64,000 bases of DNA, from assembly GCF_947488835.1 (NCBI RefSeq), contig NZ_CANLBK010000001.1, forward strand, positions 806,001 through 870,000. Direction: 5' to 3'. Every line of letters starts with the position of its first letter. Position 1 is the first letter of the stretch. This document shows, piece after piece, positions 18,194 through 27,021 of this stretch. The notes beneath the pieces were generated by a model, which saw only the letters and a program-made list of their open reading frames with translations, had not been told where the DNA came from and made no database searches. The position numbers and the translations under genes are program-made. This DNA comes from an uncultured Marinobacter sp. Lineage in GTDB: Bacteria; Pseudomonadota; Gammaproteobacteria; Pseudomonadales; Oleiphilaceae.

Positions 18194-18879
18194 GCCCGGA
18201 ATTGTATCTCAGTTATCCCAGTGCGTTTCTCATCGGTCTGCTTGGCAGCACTCACTGCATTGCCATGTGCGGCGGAATCAGCGCCTCTCTATCCATGGCG
18301 CTGCCGGTTGGCAAGGGGTTCCGCTTTCGGCAATCAATGTTATTGCTTGCGTACAATTTTGGGCGCATAGGAAGCTACGCACTAATCGCGGCACTGATTG
18401 CACTTCTAAGTACCTCAGCTGCAAATCAGTGGGCGCAGATGGGTATCTTGCTGCGCTCGGCGGCGGGCCTGCTGCTGATTGCCATGGGGCTTTCCATGGG
18501 ACAATGGTGGCAGGGCATTCGTTATGTAGAGCGCGTTGGTGCCCCCCTCTGGAAACGTCTATCGCCTCTTGCCAGCAAGATTCTCCCGATCAATCATGCG
18601 GGCCAGGCGCTTGCCCTCGGGGCTCTCTGGGGCTGGCTGCCATGTGGATTAGTCTATAGCACGCTTGGCTGGGCAGCCTTGCAACCGACAATAGGTTCGG
18701 CAGCACTTACCATGGTGTTTTTTGGGCTGGGCACCCTGCCCTCGATGCTAGGGGCAGGTTATGCAGCTACCTGGATCAACGGTTTGAAAAGCAATCAGAC
18801 GTTCCGGAAATTCACCGGCGTTCTGTTGATTATTTTCGGGCTTTGGACCCTGCCCCTGCTGGCACTGACCGGCCACTGA
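18190..18879 (+). CDS. TauE/SafE-like (UreH-2) membrane protein of the cbb3 cluster
   Basis: A 229-residue integral membrane protein with about six helices and little soluble sequence. Its N-terminus GLLGSTHCIAMCGGISASLS is the signature of the urease-accessory UreH-like/TauE-SafE domain; the repeat GALWGWLPCGLVYSTLGWAA with a Cys-containing loop also fits. It overlaps ccoS by four bases, so it is the last gene of the ccoGHIS row. Members beside ccoS recur in pseudomonads and relatives. The paired Met-Cys and Pro-Cys sites suggest metal (copper) or thiol traffic, which is inference. Confidence 0.85.
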   Translation: MSPELYLSYPSAFLIGLLGSTHCIAMCGGISASLSMALPVGKGFRFRQSMLLLAYNFGRIGSYALIAALIALLSTSAANQWAQMGILLRSAAGLLLIAMGLSMGQWWQGIRYVERVGAPLWKRLSPLASKILPINHAGQALALGALWGWLPCGLVYSTLGWAALQPTIGSAALTMVFFGLGTLPSMLGAGYAATWINGLKSNQTFRKFTGVLLIIFGLWTLPLLALTGH

Positions 18880-18923
18880 ATCAGGCCTGCTTTGTGCCAC
18901 TCCGAGCAATCATCCCGCCATAC

Positions 18924-19832
18924 CTAAATATTCAGAACGTCCAGCCGTCCAAAGCTCTGCTCCGGGTCTTGCTCCGGTACAGCCGTTTGGACAGCCTGGC
19001 GCTTGCCCCCCAAGCGCTTGCCCTCGCGAAAATCATAGAGGTTAGGGTCGGCAAGGTGTGATGGCTCAACATTGCATAAGGCCCGGAACATCGACTCAAG
19101 CCGGCCAGGATGTTGCTTGTCCCAGTGCTGGAACATTTCCTTGATGACCTGACGCTGCAGATTTTCCTGAGAACCGCAGAGGTTGCAGGGAATGATCGGG
19201 TACTCCCTAAGCTCCGCGTACCGGGCAATATCTTTCTCGCGGCAGTATGCCAGGGGGCGAATCACTGTATTCCGGCCATCATCACTGTGCAGCACCGGCG
19301 GCATGGTTTTAAGCTTGCCGCCATAAAACATATTCAGAAACAAGGTCTCCAGAAGATCATCGCGGTGATGGCCCAGGGCAATCTTGGTGACCCCCTGCTC
19401 CTCAGCAAAGTTGTAGAGAATGCCCCGCCTTAGGCGTGAACATAGGCCACACGTTGTTTTGCCCTCTGCTACCTTGTCAGTAACAATGCTGTAGGTATCT
19501 CGTTCAATGATGTGATATTCGATGCCCATTTCGGCCAGATAGCGTGGTAAAACCTCTTCCGGGAACCCCGGCTGCTTCTGATCCAGGTTGACAGCAATCA
19601 GCTCAAACGACACTGGTGCGCTTTTCTGCAAATTGAGGAGTATGTCCAGCATGGCATAAGAATCCTTGCCACCGGAAAGGCAACACATTACCTTGTCGCC
19701 TGCTTCGATCATCGAGAAGTCTGAAATGGCCTGGCCAACATCCCGGCGCAGGCGTTTCTGCAGTTTATTCTGCTCCAGTTTAATAGTACGTTCGTATACT
19801 GAACTATAATTCTGTTCGGGGCTGTCACTCAT
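18924..19832 (-). CDS. ttcA: tRNA 2-thiocytidine(32) synthetase TtcA
   Basis: ATP- and 4Fe-4S-dependent enzyme that thiolates cytidine 32 of certain tRNAs. With the start at 19832 ([20 protein letters not shown]) it has 302 residues; the frame is open to a GTG at 19892, but only the shorter form matches the family N-terminus. Visible motifs are the PP-loop [10 protein letters not shown] (SGGKDS 53-58), the cluster-binding pair Cys128/Cys131 in CGLC and a third site in CNLC (216-219), and [21 protein letters not shown]. It converges with the cbb3 row after 44 bases and diverges from a TetR regulator. Sulfur could reach it from relay proteins, but TusA is not known to be needed. Confidence 0.95.
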   Translation of the reverse strand: MSDSPEQNYSSVYERTIKLEQNKLQKRLRRDVGQAISDFSMIEAGDKVMCCLSGGKDSYAMLDILLNLQKSAPVSFELIAVNLDQKQPGFPEEVLPRYLAEMGIEYHIIERDTYSIVTDKVAEGKTTCGLCSRLRRGILYNFAEEQGVTKIALGHHRDDLLETLFLNMFYGGKLKTMPPVLHSDDGRNTVIRPLAYCREKDIARYAELREYPIIPCNLCGSQENLQRQVIKEMFQHWDKQHPGRLESMFRALCNVEPSHLADPNLYDFREGKRLGGKRQAVQTAVPEQDPEQSFGRLDVLNI

Positions 19833-19916
19833 CGCTTCGGGCATATCAATTGTGTTCAGTGGGAAAATGATCGTGAGATTATACGCATCCACTTCTACCA
19901 GGGACAGGCTACTAAC

Positions 19917-20561
19917 ATGGATATGTTGAGCTCAGGTAAAGAAATACCAGGCAAGCGAGAGCGTAACCGCTTGCGCAACCATTCAGCAATACTGAACTCT
20001 GCTCGCATCTGCTTTCAAGAAAAAGGTTACGAGAACACAACCATTCGGGACCTTATCAAGAAAACAGATCTGGCTTCGGGTACCTTCTACAACTACTTTC
20101 GCAACAAGCAGGATATCTTTGCTGCACTTCTTACAGATTTCCTGAGTGGCTTGAACGAGAATCTGACTCGCTCACGCAGATCCGCTGTGACGACTGAAGA
20201 ATTTATTCACCGCTCCTACCATGCGCTTTTCAGCGCCACCGCAAAGGACCCCCTTGTTTACGAACTGGCTCACCGTAACGATCGCGCCATTAGAGAGCTG
20301 TTTGGTTCGGGCATACTTGAGCTCATCATGATGTCGCTGGAAGATGATGTTCGTAGCGCCGTCACCCGGGGGATCTTGCCAAACGTTGACCAGGAGTATC
20401 TCTGCGCTGCGTTCTTCGGCGTCGCCTATGAGACCAGCCTGGTGGTAGCTCGGCGGGTGCACCTGGACCCGGAACAAGCGGATACTGAGGTAGACCGGGC
20501 GACTAACCTCACTACCGCACTGTTCCAAGGTGGGCTTCGCGGACTAGCCGCCCTTCCCTGA
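19917..20561 (+). CDS. TetR/AcrR family transcriptional regulator
   Basis: A 214-residue TetR-type repressor. The N-terminal helix-turn-helix is clear (about residues 20-66): [20 protein letters not shown], then [20 protein letters not shown], then [12 protein letters not shown]. The C-terminal ligand domain (about 80-214) has no recognisable ligand signature. It is divergent from ttcA, with only 84 bases between the chosen starts, so it may control itself and possibly ttcA. The nearest genes downstream (a DnaJ-related protein and a deacetylase) begin 28 bases after its stop and could be co-transcribed. The effector cannot be read from sequence. Confidence 0.88.
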   Translation: MDMLSSGKEIPGKRERNRLRNHSAILNSARICFQEKGYENTTIRDLIKKTDLASGTFYNYFRNKQDIFAALLTDFLSGLNENLTRSRRSAVTTEEFIHRSYHALFSATAKDPLVYELAHRNDRAIRELFGSGILELIMMSLEDDVRSAVTRGILPNVDQEYLCAAFFGVAYETSLVVARRVHLDPEQADTEVDRATNLTTALFQGGLRGLAALP

Positions 20562-20589
20562 GTGCGGCTGCTGGCCTAACATTGGGACC

Positions 20590-21267
20590 ATGAAAAACAT
20601 ATCCGCTTCTACGAAGCTGTCGGAAAGAACGTTTGCAAATGCACCGGATACATTGCTGGAGCAGCAGGTTGACCATCTATTGGTGGCTGTTGAGCATGAA
20701 CTCCGCAACGCGCCAGCCGGCACAGACGAGCTCAGCCTGATCAAAAAGCTTCAAGGCCCACCATGGAAGTTGATTGGCGCCCTGGAGTTTCATGACATTC
20801 AAAAGCTCTACCCGGTGCACTTTTTGCTATTCCATGTACTTTACCGCTTGAGGGATACCCTCGCAGAAACCGGAGAAAATCTGTACATATCTCCTTTGCG
20901 TATCGGTATTGAGCCTCAAGATATTATCGGCGGGAAGGGTCTGCCCGGGGCAGTGGACAGCCTTCGCAGTTTCTATCTGGATTTATCGCAATATGAGCTA
21001 CCGGAAGAAACGATTCAGCAAATGATGGATGACTTCTGGGAGGGACGAAGCGGTTGCAAACCCAGTAGCAAAGAGATTCTACAAGCCGCCCGAGTTCTCG
21101 GGTTCGATTCTGTCCCCGATCGTTTTCACACGGTAAAACAGGCGTTTCGGCGGGCGGTGATGCAAGCTCACCCCGACCGTGGTGGCGAGACAGAAGCAAT
21201 ACAGTCACTAAACGAAGCGTTTGCCATTCTGAAGGCACACTTCAGTCAGATTTTGGAGCACTCATGA
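20590..21267 (+). CDS. DNA-J-related protein with C-terminal J domain
   Basis: A 225-residue cytoplasmic protein with an N-terminal DNAJ-related region (about 20-140; KLYPVHFLLFHVLYRLRDTL and LYISPLRIGIEPQD are typical) and a short C-terminal J domain. The J-domain tripeptide HPD is at 194-196 in AHPDRGGETEAIQSLNEAF, so it could stimulate an Hsp70 (DnaK) ATPase. No Gly/Phe-rich or zinc-finger region is present, so it is not DnaJ itself. It overlaps the next gene by ATGA. The client is unknown. Confidence 0.85.
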   Translation: MKNISASTKLSERTFANAPDTLLEQQVDHLLVAVEHELRNAPAGTDELSLIKKLQGPPWKLIGALEFHDIQKLYPVHFLLFHVLYRLRDTLAETGENLYISPLRIGIEPQDIIGGKGLPGAVDSLRSFYLDLSQYELPEETIQQMMDDFWEGRSGCKPSSKEILQAARVLGFDSVPDRFHTVKQAFRRAVMQAHPDRGGETEAIQSLNEAFAILKAHFSQILEHS

Positions 21268-22295
21268 TCGCACGAAAACCCTGGAAATCAGCAGCCCTGA
21301 TCTCACTCTTTCTGGCAAGTTTTGGCGTAAAAGCCGATCTCGTCGTACTTCAATATCACCACATCAGCGAGTCTACACCCCCATCAACCAGCACCTCTAG
21401 CTCACTGTTCAATGCACAATTGGACATGGTCACCGAGCTGGGGCTTGAGGTTGTTGATTTGCATAAGGCCACAAAGGACATTTTTTCCGACAAGCCGTCG
21501 ACGGACCAACGCATCGCTATCACCTTTGATGATGCCTATGAGTCTGTATACAGCACAGCCGCAGGCATCCTCCAGGAACGAGATTTGCCATACACTATTT
21601 TCGTCGACACGGCCGCCATCGGAAAACACGGCTACATGACCTGGGCACAACTACGGGAACTGGCGACACGAGACGGCGTAAGCATCGCCAACCACACTGC
21701 AGGGCACGGCCACCTGGCACGAAAACCGGACGAGACGGAGTCAGATTGGAAAAAGCGGATAACCCACAGCCTGGATACCGCACAAGCTGAATTAAAACGG
21801 AGACTGGGAACCGACCTGCCTGTATTTGCTTATCCTTATGGTGAGTTCGATGAAGCTCTTGAAGCAGCTGTCGCGGAACGAGGCTGGTACGGTTTCGGGC
21901 AACAATCAGGTGCTATCGGCCCCCTTACCGGAACAACCCGCTTGCCCCGATTTCCCATGGCCAATGCCTACGGGCAGCTCAACGGGCTGAAAGATAAATT
22001 AAACAGTAAAGCTTTCCCCATAGACACAAACAAGCTGCCTGACGGAATCGTGCGTGCCAACCCTCCGACCCTTACTTTGCCGTTGGTCGATGACATTAAG
22101 CCCACTAGGCTCACCTGCTTTGCTTCGGGCATGGGGCGGATCGATTTTAACGTGTCTGGCGACAGTATCGCGATTAAGGCACCCAAGCCCTTCAATAGCC
22201 GACGATTCCGCTATAACTGTACCCACCCGGCTAAAGAGGGTGGCTTTTACTGGCTTTCACAGCAATGGTTGGATTTGAGCAAACCAGAAGACTGA
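21264..22295 (+). CDS. Secreted polysaccharide deacetylase family protein
   Basis: A 343-residue carbohydrate esterase of the NodB homology (CE4) type with an N-terminal signal peptide (about 1-24, ...LFLASFGVKA). The metal-dependent active site is recognisable: catalytic and metal Asp in ITFDDAYES (Asp89, Asp90) and the metal His pair in NHTAGHGH (His144, His148); FAYPYGEFDEALE is the later conserved motif. It probably removes acyl groups from an N-acetylated sugar polymer in the periplasm or at the surface. The C-terminal ~90 residues (from about 255) are an added beta-rich part not typical of CE4. Start overlaps the J-domain gene by four bases. The substrate is unknown. Confidence 0.88.
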   Translation: MIARKPWKSAALISLFLASFGVKADLVVLQYHHISESTPPSTSTSSSLFNAQLDMVTELGLEVVDLHKATKDIFSDKPSTDQRIAITFDDAYESVYSTAAGILQERDLPYTIFVDTAAIGKHGYMTWAQLRELATRDGVSIANHTAGHGHLARKPDETESDWKKRITHSLDTAQAELKRRLGTDLPVFAYPYGEFDEALEAAVAERGWYGFGQQSGAIGPLTGTTRLPRFPMANAYGQLNGLKDKLNSKAFPIDTNKLPDGIVRANPPTLTLPLVDDIKPTRLTCFASGMGRIDFNVSGDSIAIKAPKPFNSRRFRYNCTHPAKEGGFYWLSQQWLDLSKPED

Positions 22296-22301
22296 TCGGT
22301 T

Positions 22302-23294
22302 TTATTGTAGAGCGTCTACCATGTCCAGACCCATTTCACCGGTGCTGACATGGGGTATTTTTCGAGGGCCCCGGCGGGTTTCAGTTACCGTTTGGCCTTC
22401 GAGATCCTCACTGCGGGTAAAGACAAGCATCCAGCGCTCCGCACCGGTGCTGGAAAATGCAATACGAGCTTCCAGATAACCTCGGCGGTGCCAGTTCTCC
22501 GGCACAAAATCCGACACCAGATCCGTTACCAACCGCACTGGACTCAAGTTGCCATCAAGAAACAGCACCGAAGGCGCAACCACGCCCGCACTGGCATAGG
22601 AACGCAAACGAAGCAGCTGCCCTTCAGTTTGATCTCCTTGAGGCAATGAAATCAGCTGATAGGGGCTCAAGCCTGTCAGGAACAGGTGCTTAGGGGAACT
22701 GTCCTTCAGGTGTACGCCAAATTCCCGGTTTTCCTGCCAGCGTTCATGATCTTCGGTGTCCAGCGTCTCGCAGCAGGTTTCGGAAAAACGGCTCAGGTAG
22801 TCATCGCCAGTGTCCTTGATGCCAAGAATGGCAAAGGCATCAGGATCGTGCCCGGCCACCGGTTCAGCTGCAATAAGAGTGTCGCCGGCGCGATACACTT
22901 TTGCAGGGGTTGCCCCGAGCGGAGGAGCGATAAACCCTTTTTCCTTATCGGTTCGGGTATCTGGCTGGTAATAGGTATTTCGCACGGTGCCATCGGCGTC
23001 GCGCCAGGTAAAATAAGGTTGTTCATCCCCTTCACGCACATAGCCCCGGCGCCGCAACACTTCTGCATCTGGATAATTGGCCGTTGTAAACTCGTCAGCG
23101 CCGGCAGACTGGCTGACCGGCTGTTCCTTGGCGGGCTCCTCCACTATGGGCGAGTACCGCACGCGACCCTGCTCATCAACCCAGGAAAAATAGCCTTCCC
23201 TGTTTGATACGGTTGAGCCACCAATCTGGCAGGCGGACAACATCGCACCAAGAATCAGACAAGCAGCGGCATGCAGGAATCTATGTCTGTTCAC
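22302..23294 (-). CDS. Lipoprotein with MalM-like C-terminal region, last gene of an envelope cluster
   Basis: A 330-residue predicted outer-membrane lipoprotein. The start chosen is GTG at 23294 (reads MNRHRFLHAAACLILGAMLS) because AAGGG lies about 8 bases upstream and a lipobox ending at Cys22 follows; the frame is open to 23366 but that would overlap the preceding barrel gene. Two short repeats, EGYFSWVDEQGRVRYSP and QPYFTWRDADGTVRNTYY, resemble DUF4124-like beta hairpins. The C-terminal half (from about 200), with FLTGLSPYQLISLPQGD and a later LDGNLSPVRLV, resembles the MalM family of periplasmic maltose-operon proteins; that link is tentative. It is 34 bases after the FadL-like gene and probably belongs to the same operon. 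Confidence 0.75.
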   Translation of the reverse strand: MNRHRFLHAAACLILGAMLSACQIGGSTVSNREGYFSWVDEQGRVRYSPIVEEPAKEQPVSQSAGADEFTTANYPDAEVLRRRGYVREGDEQPYFTWRDADGTVRNTYYQPDTRTDKEKGFIAPPLGATPAKVYRAGDTLIAAEPVAGHDPDAFAILGIKDTGDDYLSRFSETCCETLDTEDHERWQENREFGVHLKDSSPKHLFLTGLSPYQLISLPQGDQTEGQLLRLRSYASAGVVAPSVLFLDGNLSPVRLVTDLVSDFVPENWHRRGYLEARIAFSSTGAERWMLVFTRSEDLEGQTVTETRRGPRKIPHVSTGEMGLDMVDALQ

Positions 23295-23328
23295 TGATAC
23301 GCCCTTTTGAGCACGAAACAGCGTGCCG

Positions 23329-24954
23329 TCAGAATTTTTTCCGGAAACTGATACCCGCCATAACAACGCGGAGAGATGTTTTCACATCCAGCCCTGCGTA
23401 GGGGTTATAGATAATATTGGTTATGTTATCGCAGTTAATATTACAACTGGTGTTTGCCGGAATCGTTTCGATCGAGTGCAGATAACTGAGATTCATATCA
23501 ATTTCTGTATTCTTGTCCCATTTGTATCCCATTCCGACACTGTACAGGTTTGCGCCGCCAAACGGAGCCATAACCGAGCGCTGGTCATCCGGAATCACCG
23601 AGTCACGAATCTCAACACCCGCCCTCAAATCGAGCCGCGAGGAAGCATGAAATTCTGCACCGAAGGCCCAGTTCCACTGGCTGGTGAAACCCAACGGTAA
23701 CTTGAGTGTGTTCGGCGTGGCATTGTCCGGAGACAGAATTCGCGCAGCGTTCAGAAACTCAAGATTACGATCAAAACGGAACAGGAATGCATCCCACTGC
23801 GCGTAATCAGTCCAGCCAATGTCGGCGTTCAATGTGAGTTTCGGATGTACATCCACACTGATGCCTGTTTGAAAATGCTGCGGATAAACAAGATCCATGC
23901 TGACGTTGCCGGCCTCTCGTGGCGCCCCGGACGGCAGGCTGAGAATGGCTGAGGTAATAGCGCCCAAAACCGATCCGTTTACACTCTGCCAGAACCCGGA
24001 CCAGTCGTCCGTGTACTGAATCTCGAAGGTGCCTTTCATGTTCATTTCAGCTTCGGAGGTATAGCTTGCGCCCCAGGCAAACCAATCTACCGGCTCCCAC
24101 ATAACCCCAAGTGTGTAGGTAGGTGAAAGGCTGTCCTGAACATTAAGCGACAAAGCACCTATATCGTCCCAGGGGCCCACGTTACCGCCACAAAGAGCCA
24201 ACCAAGGCTGCAATGGCTCATCGCCACTTTCGCAATTAAATGCATCCTGAAGGATCTCGGCAACACCCAACAGCATGTTAGGCGCCCGCATATACTGATC
24301 GGCCGCAATCCCCATGTGCGACAAGTGAATACCTGCACCCACAGACCACTCATCATTAACTTTGTAACCTACTGTCGGCGAAAGGTAGGTCGTGCGCTGC
24401 AATGCAGCGGCTTGGGGCTGATAGCGGCCCGGATCATCTTTATCACGGTAGAAACCGGCCGCCATGGGCAGGTAGAACGCATTGGCAAACGTCAGTTTTG
24501 AACCAGGTGGTGTGATGCTGAAACCCGCAGAAGGCGCAATCGCAGGCCCGGGCGGCGTGCGCACAATTCCAAAGCCGGGGACGTAGAGCGCTACGTTGTT
24601 GGAGTGACTGTGAGTGTTAGCAACAGGATCCCGCTGTTGGCCAGTATTCGGGTCTATTTCAGTGCCATCAATGCCGAATATTTCATAGCCTTCCGGGGCG
24701 GTAAAATCAGCGTCAACATCCAGATAGACACCCAGCAGGTTGATTTCAAACTGGCGACCTTCCAACCTGGTCAAACCGGCCGGATTGAAGTGAACAGCCA
24801 TGATCCCCGGGGGGTCGGCTGTAACCGCATTACCCAGAGCCAGAGCTTTCGGGTGAATAGTCAGGTTCTGCGCCAACTGGGCCTGTGCACCACAAGAAAG
24901 TGTCGTGGCTATCATGGCCGCGAGAAGCTGGCGCTTGTGGCTGTTATGTCCCAT
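23329..24954 (-). CDS. FadL/TodX (OMPP1) family outer-membrane transport protein
   Basis: A 541-residue outer-membrane beta-barrel, longer than E. coli FadL (about 446). It has a signal peptide (1-25, ...SCGAQA) and the family N-terminus: a plug-like stretch ALALGNAVTADPPGIMAVHF followed by NPAGLTRLEGRQFE, which carries the conserved NPAG. The C-terminus ends in Phe (GISFRKKF), as expected for Bam-dependent insertion. FadL relatives import long-chain fatty acids or aromatic hydrocarbons. An insertion with two cysteines lies around residue 240. It is preceded by a second barrel and a C39-like protein in the same orientation. Confidence 0.88.
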   Translation of the reverse strand: MGHNSHKRQLLAAMIATTLSCGAQAQLAQNLTIHPKALALGNAVTADPPGIMAVHFNPAGLTRLEGRQFEINLLGVYLDVDADFTAPEGYEIFGIDGTEIDPNTGQQRDPVANTHSHSNNVALYVPGFGIVRTPPGPAIAPSAGFSITPPGSKLTFANAFYLPMAAGFYRDKDDPGRYQPQAAALQRTTYLSPTVGYKVNDEWSVGAGIHLSHMGIAADQYMRAPNMLLGVAEILQDAFNCESGDEPLQPWLALCGGNVGPWDDIGALSLNVQDSLSPTYTLGVMWEPVDWFAWGASYTSEAEMNMKGTFEIQYTDDWSGFWQSVNGSVLGAITSAILSLPSGAPREAGNVSMDLVYPQHFQTGISVDVHPKLTLNADIGWTDYAQWDAFLFRFDRNLEFLNAARILSPDNATPNTLKLPLGFTSQWNWAFGAEFHASSRLDLRAGVEIRDSVIPDDQRSVMAPFGGANLYSVGMGYKWDKNTEIDMNLSYLHSIETIPANTSCNINCDNITNIIYNPYAGLDVKTSLRVVMAGISFRKKF

Positions 24955-24993
24955 GAAATCCTTCCCTTCCCTTTAAATCGTCAGCGGCGCCAA

Positions 24994-26004
24994 TCACTCT
25001 TTGAGGCCGGAGAAGTTAATGGGTAGGGACACGCCCAGGGAGAAATCCGGGGCATCCTCAGTCAGACCAATACCAAGGCTTGTGTTCACTATTGTGGTAT
25101 CGCTGACCCGGGTTCCCAGAGACATACTCAAGAAACCGCTCATTTGGTCCTGGGCCATTGCCTGGTCACCATTGGAGAATATAAGGATAGTCTCGTCGCT
25201 ATAGCTCAGCTGCGCTGAGATACTCAGGGAGATATCGTAAGAGAGCGAATAGGCAAAGCCGGCGGAACCGGAAAGACTGAAACCTGGCTCAACTTCTTTC
25301 AGCAATCGCGCACCACGAACCTGCTGTAAATCTTCTGCAGGCAGGTTGTAGGTGACACTGACAGACCCGAACACGACAACCGGATCAAGCACCTTCGACA
25401 GGCTTGCGCCACCGCCAATAGAGTAATAGCCGCTGCCGGTTGATAGCTGTTCGTTTATATCGATCTCGTATGGGCTCACACCCGTTTTGGTGCTAAATGT
25501 ACCGAACAGGGTTGTCGACATTTTGCCGGGCACATAAGCAAAAGGCTGCCAACGCCCAGTAAAGGAGATGTCACCGAAATCGTAGGTGTTCAGTTCATCC
25601 TGGGTGTCGTACTTTACGACTAGGGGAATCCGTGTGCCCACCGTGAAGTTGTCCAATAACCCATAATCGTAGGAGAACGAGTTGGTGAAGCTGTGGGTTG
25701 CCGAAGGAACCACATCCAGATTGCGCACCGAGCCATTTGTAATCGCAAGATCCAGACGTTGATCAGCTGTATAGGTATAGTCAAACGAGTAGTTAAGGGA
25801 GTGACTGCCTTTCTTCTGCAAGGAGTAGTTTTTCTCCGCAGCCTGAAACACTTCTTCAAGCTGACGCGACGAATCTTCATCACCATCCTGTTTTGCGAGC
25901 GCATCCCTCGCCTGGCCTACATTGTTATCCTGCGCCAGGGCTGTGCCCGGAAGCAAACCTGCCGCGGAAACAAGGATAAGACCTCGCACAAACCAACGAT
26001 TCAT
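24994..26004 (-). CDS. Outer-membrane beta-barrel protein (MetA-pathway phenol-degradation-like)
   Basis: A 336-residue predicted barrel. The start is ATG 26004 (MNRWFVRGLILVSAAGLLPG) because GGGAG lies six bases upstream and a signal peptide ending in TALA follows. A short coiled segment (about 30-65, rich in Asp/Glu/Gln) comes before alternating polar/hydrophobic strands such as HSLNYSFDYTYTADQRLDLA. The pattern resembles the transporter family PF13557 (meta-pathway phenol degradation-like). It sits 39 bases before the FadL-like gene and 60 bases after the C39-like gene, in one orientation. The cargo is unknown. Confidence 0.75.
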   Translation of the reverse strand: MNRWFVRGLILVSAAGLLPGTALAQDNNVGQARDALAKQDGDEDSSRQLEEVFQAAEKNYSLQKKGSHSLNYSFDYTYTADQRLDLAITNGSVRNLDVVPSATHSFTNSFSYDYGLLDNFTVGTRIPLVVKYDTQDELNTYDFGDISFTGRWQPFAYVPGKMSTTLFGTFSTKTGVSPYEIDINEQLSTGSGYYSIGGGASLSKVLDPVVVFGSVSVTYNLPAEDLQQVRGARLLKEVEPGFSLSGSAGFAYSLSYDISLSISAQLSYSDETILIFSNGDQAMAQDQMSGFLSMSLGTRVSDTTIVNTSLGIGLTEDAPDFSLGVSLPINFSGLKE

Positions 26005-26064
26005 CCTGACTCCCTTAATTTTTATTGGTAGTAGTCCTGCGCCGGGCTCAGTGCCCGACAATTT

Positions 26065-26865
26065 TTAGTTGCGACGGTAGTGCAATTGTTTTCTTGTATT
26101 CTCAACACTGCCGTCCGGATTGTTTTTCTGCCTTTCAAGCATGTTCTGAATGCGCCTGGCTGTAGCCTCATGGAACTCAGGCATGCGCTCTAATGCCAGC
26201 AACGTCATGGTTTGATCGTCTACAAAACGTAGATCCTCTTCCTTGAGCTCAAGGTTATCCAGTGGTTTGTCACTACCCGGAAATACGATAAAGAGCACGT
26301 TGTCGTCCCATTTCTCTTCGAACTGGGCGAGCGTGAAAGACAGGTTGCCCACCGCAGGATCTGCCATATATACGCGGCCGTCACGAATGGTTCTGAGCAC
26401 AACAAAATGCTTGAAACCGGCATGGTGGATAGGAACGATAGCCGGGTGGTCAAGGTCAATCAGATCATCAATCGTGGCGCGAAAACCGCCAGACGGATAA
26501 CCCAAGGCTGTTACAAGGCGTTTCATGTCGAGCATGGAGAAGGCGCGACGCGACACAATGCGTTCGCTTTCGCCATAATGCAGCAGGCCTTCCATAACTT
26601 GGCGCTCCGACAGAGTGCGCCCAAGATAGAAGTTCAGAATGGTGGTCAAGGCCGCACTGCCACAGCTGTAGTCATAAGCCTGGCGAACAATATTGCGGAA
26701 CTTCTGCTCAACCAGCGGCTCAACCCGAAAACCGGTGAGTAACTCCACTGGGCTGGAATCGACCTTTTGCTCGATAACCACAGCACCCTTTTCAAAGGGC
26801 TCGACCACAGTAGCTTCCTGCACTATGGCGAATGTAAGAATGGATCCAGCGAGCACCAGCAGCAT
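26065..26865 (-). CDS. Exported C39-like papain-fold peptidase domain protein
   Basis: A 266-residue protein with a short N-terminal hydrophobic segment (about 1-16; signal anchor or signal peptide) and a C39-type cysteine peptidase domain. The catalytic triad is readable: Cys68 in YDYSCGSAALTTILNFY, His153 in HHAGFKHFVVL and Asp169 in MADPAVG. Stand-alone exported C39 domains are not the usual bacteriocin-exporter form, as no ABC transporter is attached. It is the first of four co-directed envelope genes (peptidase, two barrels, lipoprotein). The set resembles the fil gene row annotated in Acinetobacter, from memory only. Confidence 0.82.
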   Translation of the reverse strand: MLLVLAGSILTFAIVQEATVVEPFEKGAVVIEQKVDSSPVELLTGFRVEPLVEQKFRNIVRQAYDYSCGSAALTTILNFYLGRTLSERQVMEGLLHYGESERIVSRRAFSMLDMKRLVTALGYPSGGFRATIDDLIDLDHPAIVPIHHAGFKHFVVLRTIRDGRVYMADPAVGNLSFTLAQFEEKWDDNVLFIVFPGSDKPLDNLELKEEDLRFVDDQTMTLLALERMPEFHEATARRIQNMLERQKNNPDGSVENTRKQLHYRRN

Positions 26866-26987
26866 GTCAGACGAAATCCCTGTTTTTGTTATCCATGAGA
26901 TTTTTTGGATTACATATTGTTACGGCAAGATACCGAAATAGCGGAGAGTTTAAAGATAACTGTGCCTCAAATCTGGTGCTGCGGGGG

Positions 26988-27015
26988 TGCGGGTGCGAGA
27001 CAAGCTGCACCCGCA
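26988..27015 (-). terminator. Stem-loop after the DASS carrier gene
   Basis: TGCGGGTGC (26988-26996) pairs perfectly with GCACCCGCA (27007-27015), six bases past the stop of the carrier gene. The loop is 10 bases. No U-run follows, so it is a possible Rho-assisted terminator or 3' stabiliser. Confidence 0.45.
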
Positions 27016-27021
27016 CATTGT

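Noticed and set aside
19832-19892. Longer TtcA starting from GTG at 19892
   Set aside because: The extra 20 residues do not fit the family N-terminus and leave only 24 bases to the divergent TetR gene.
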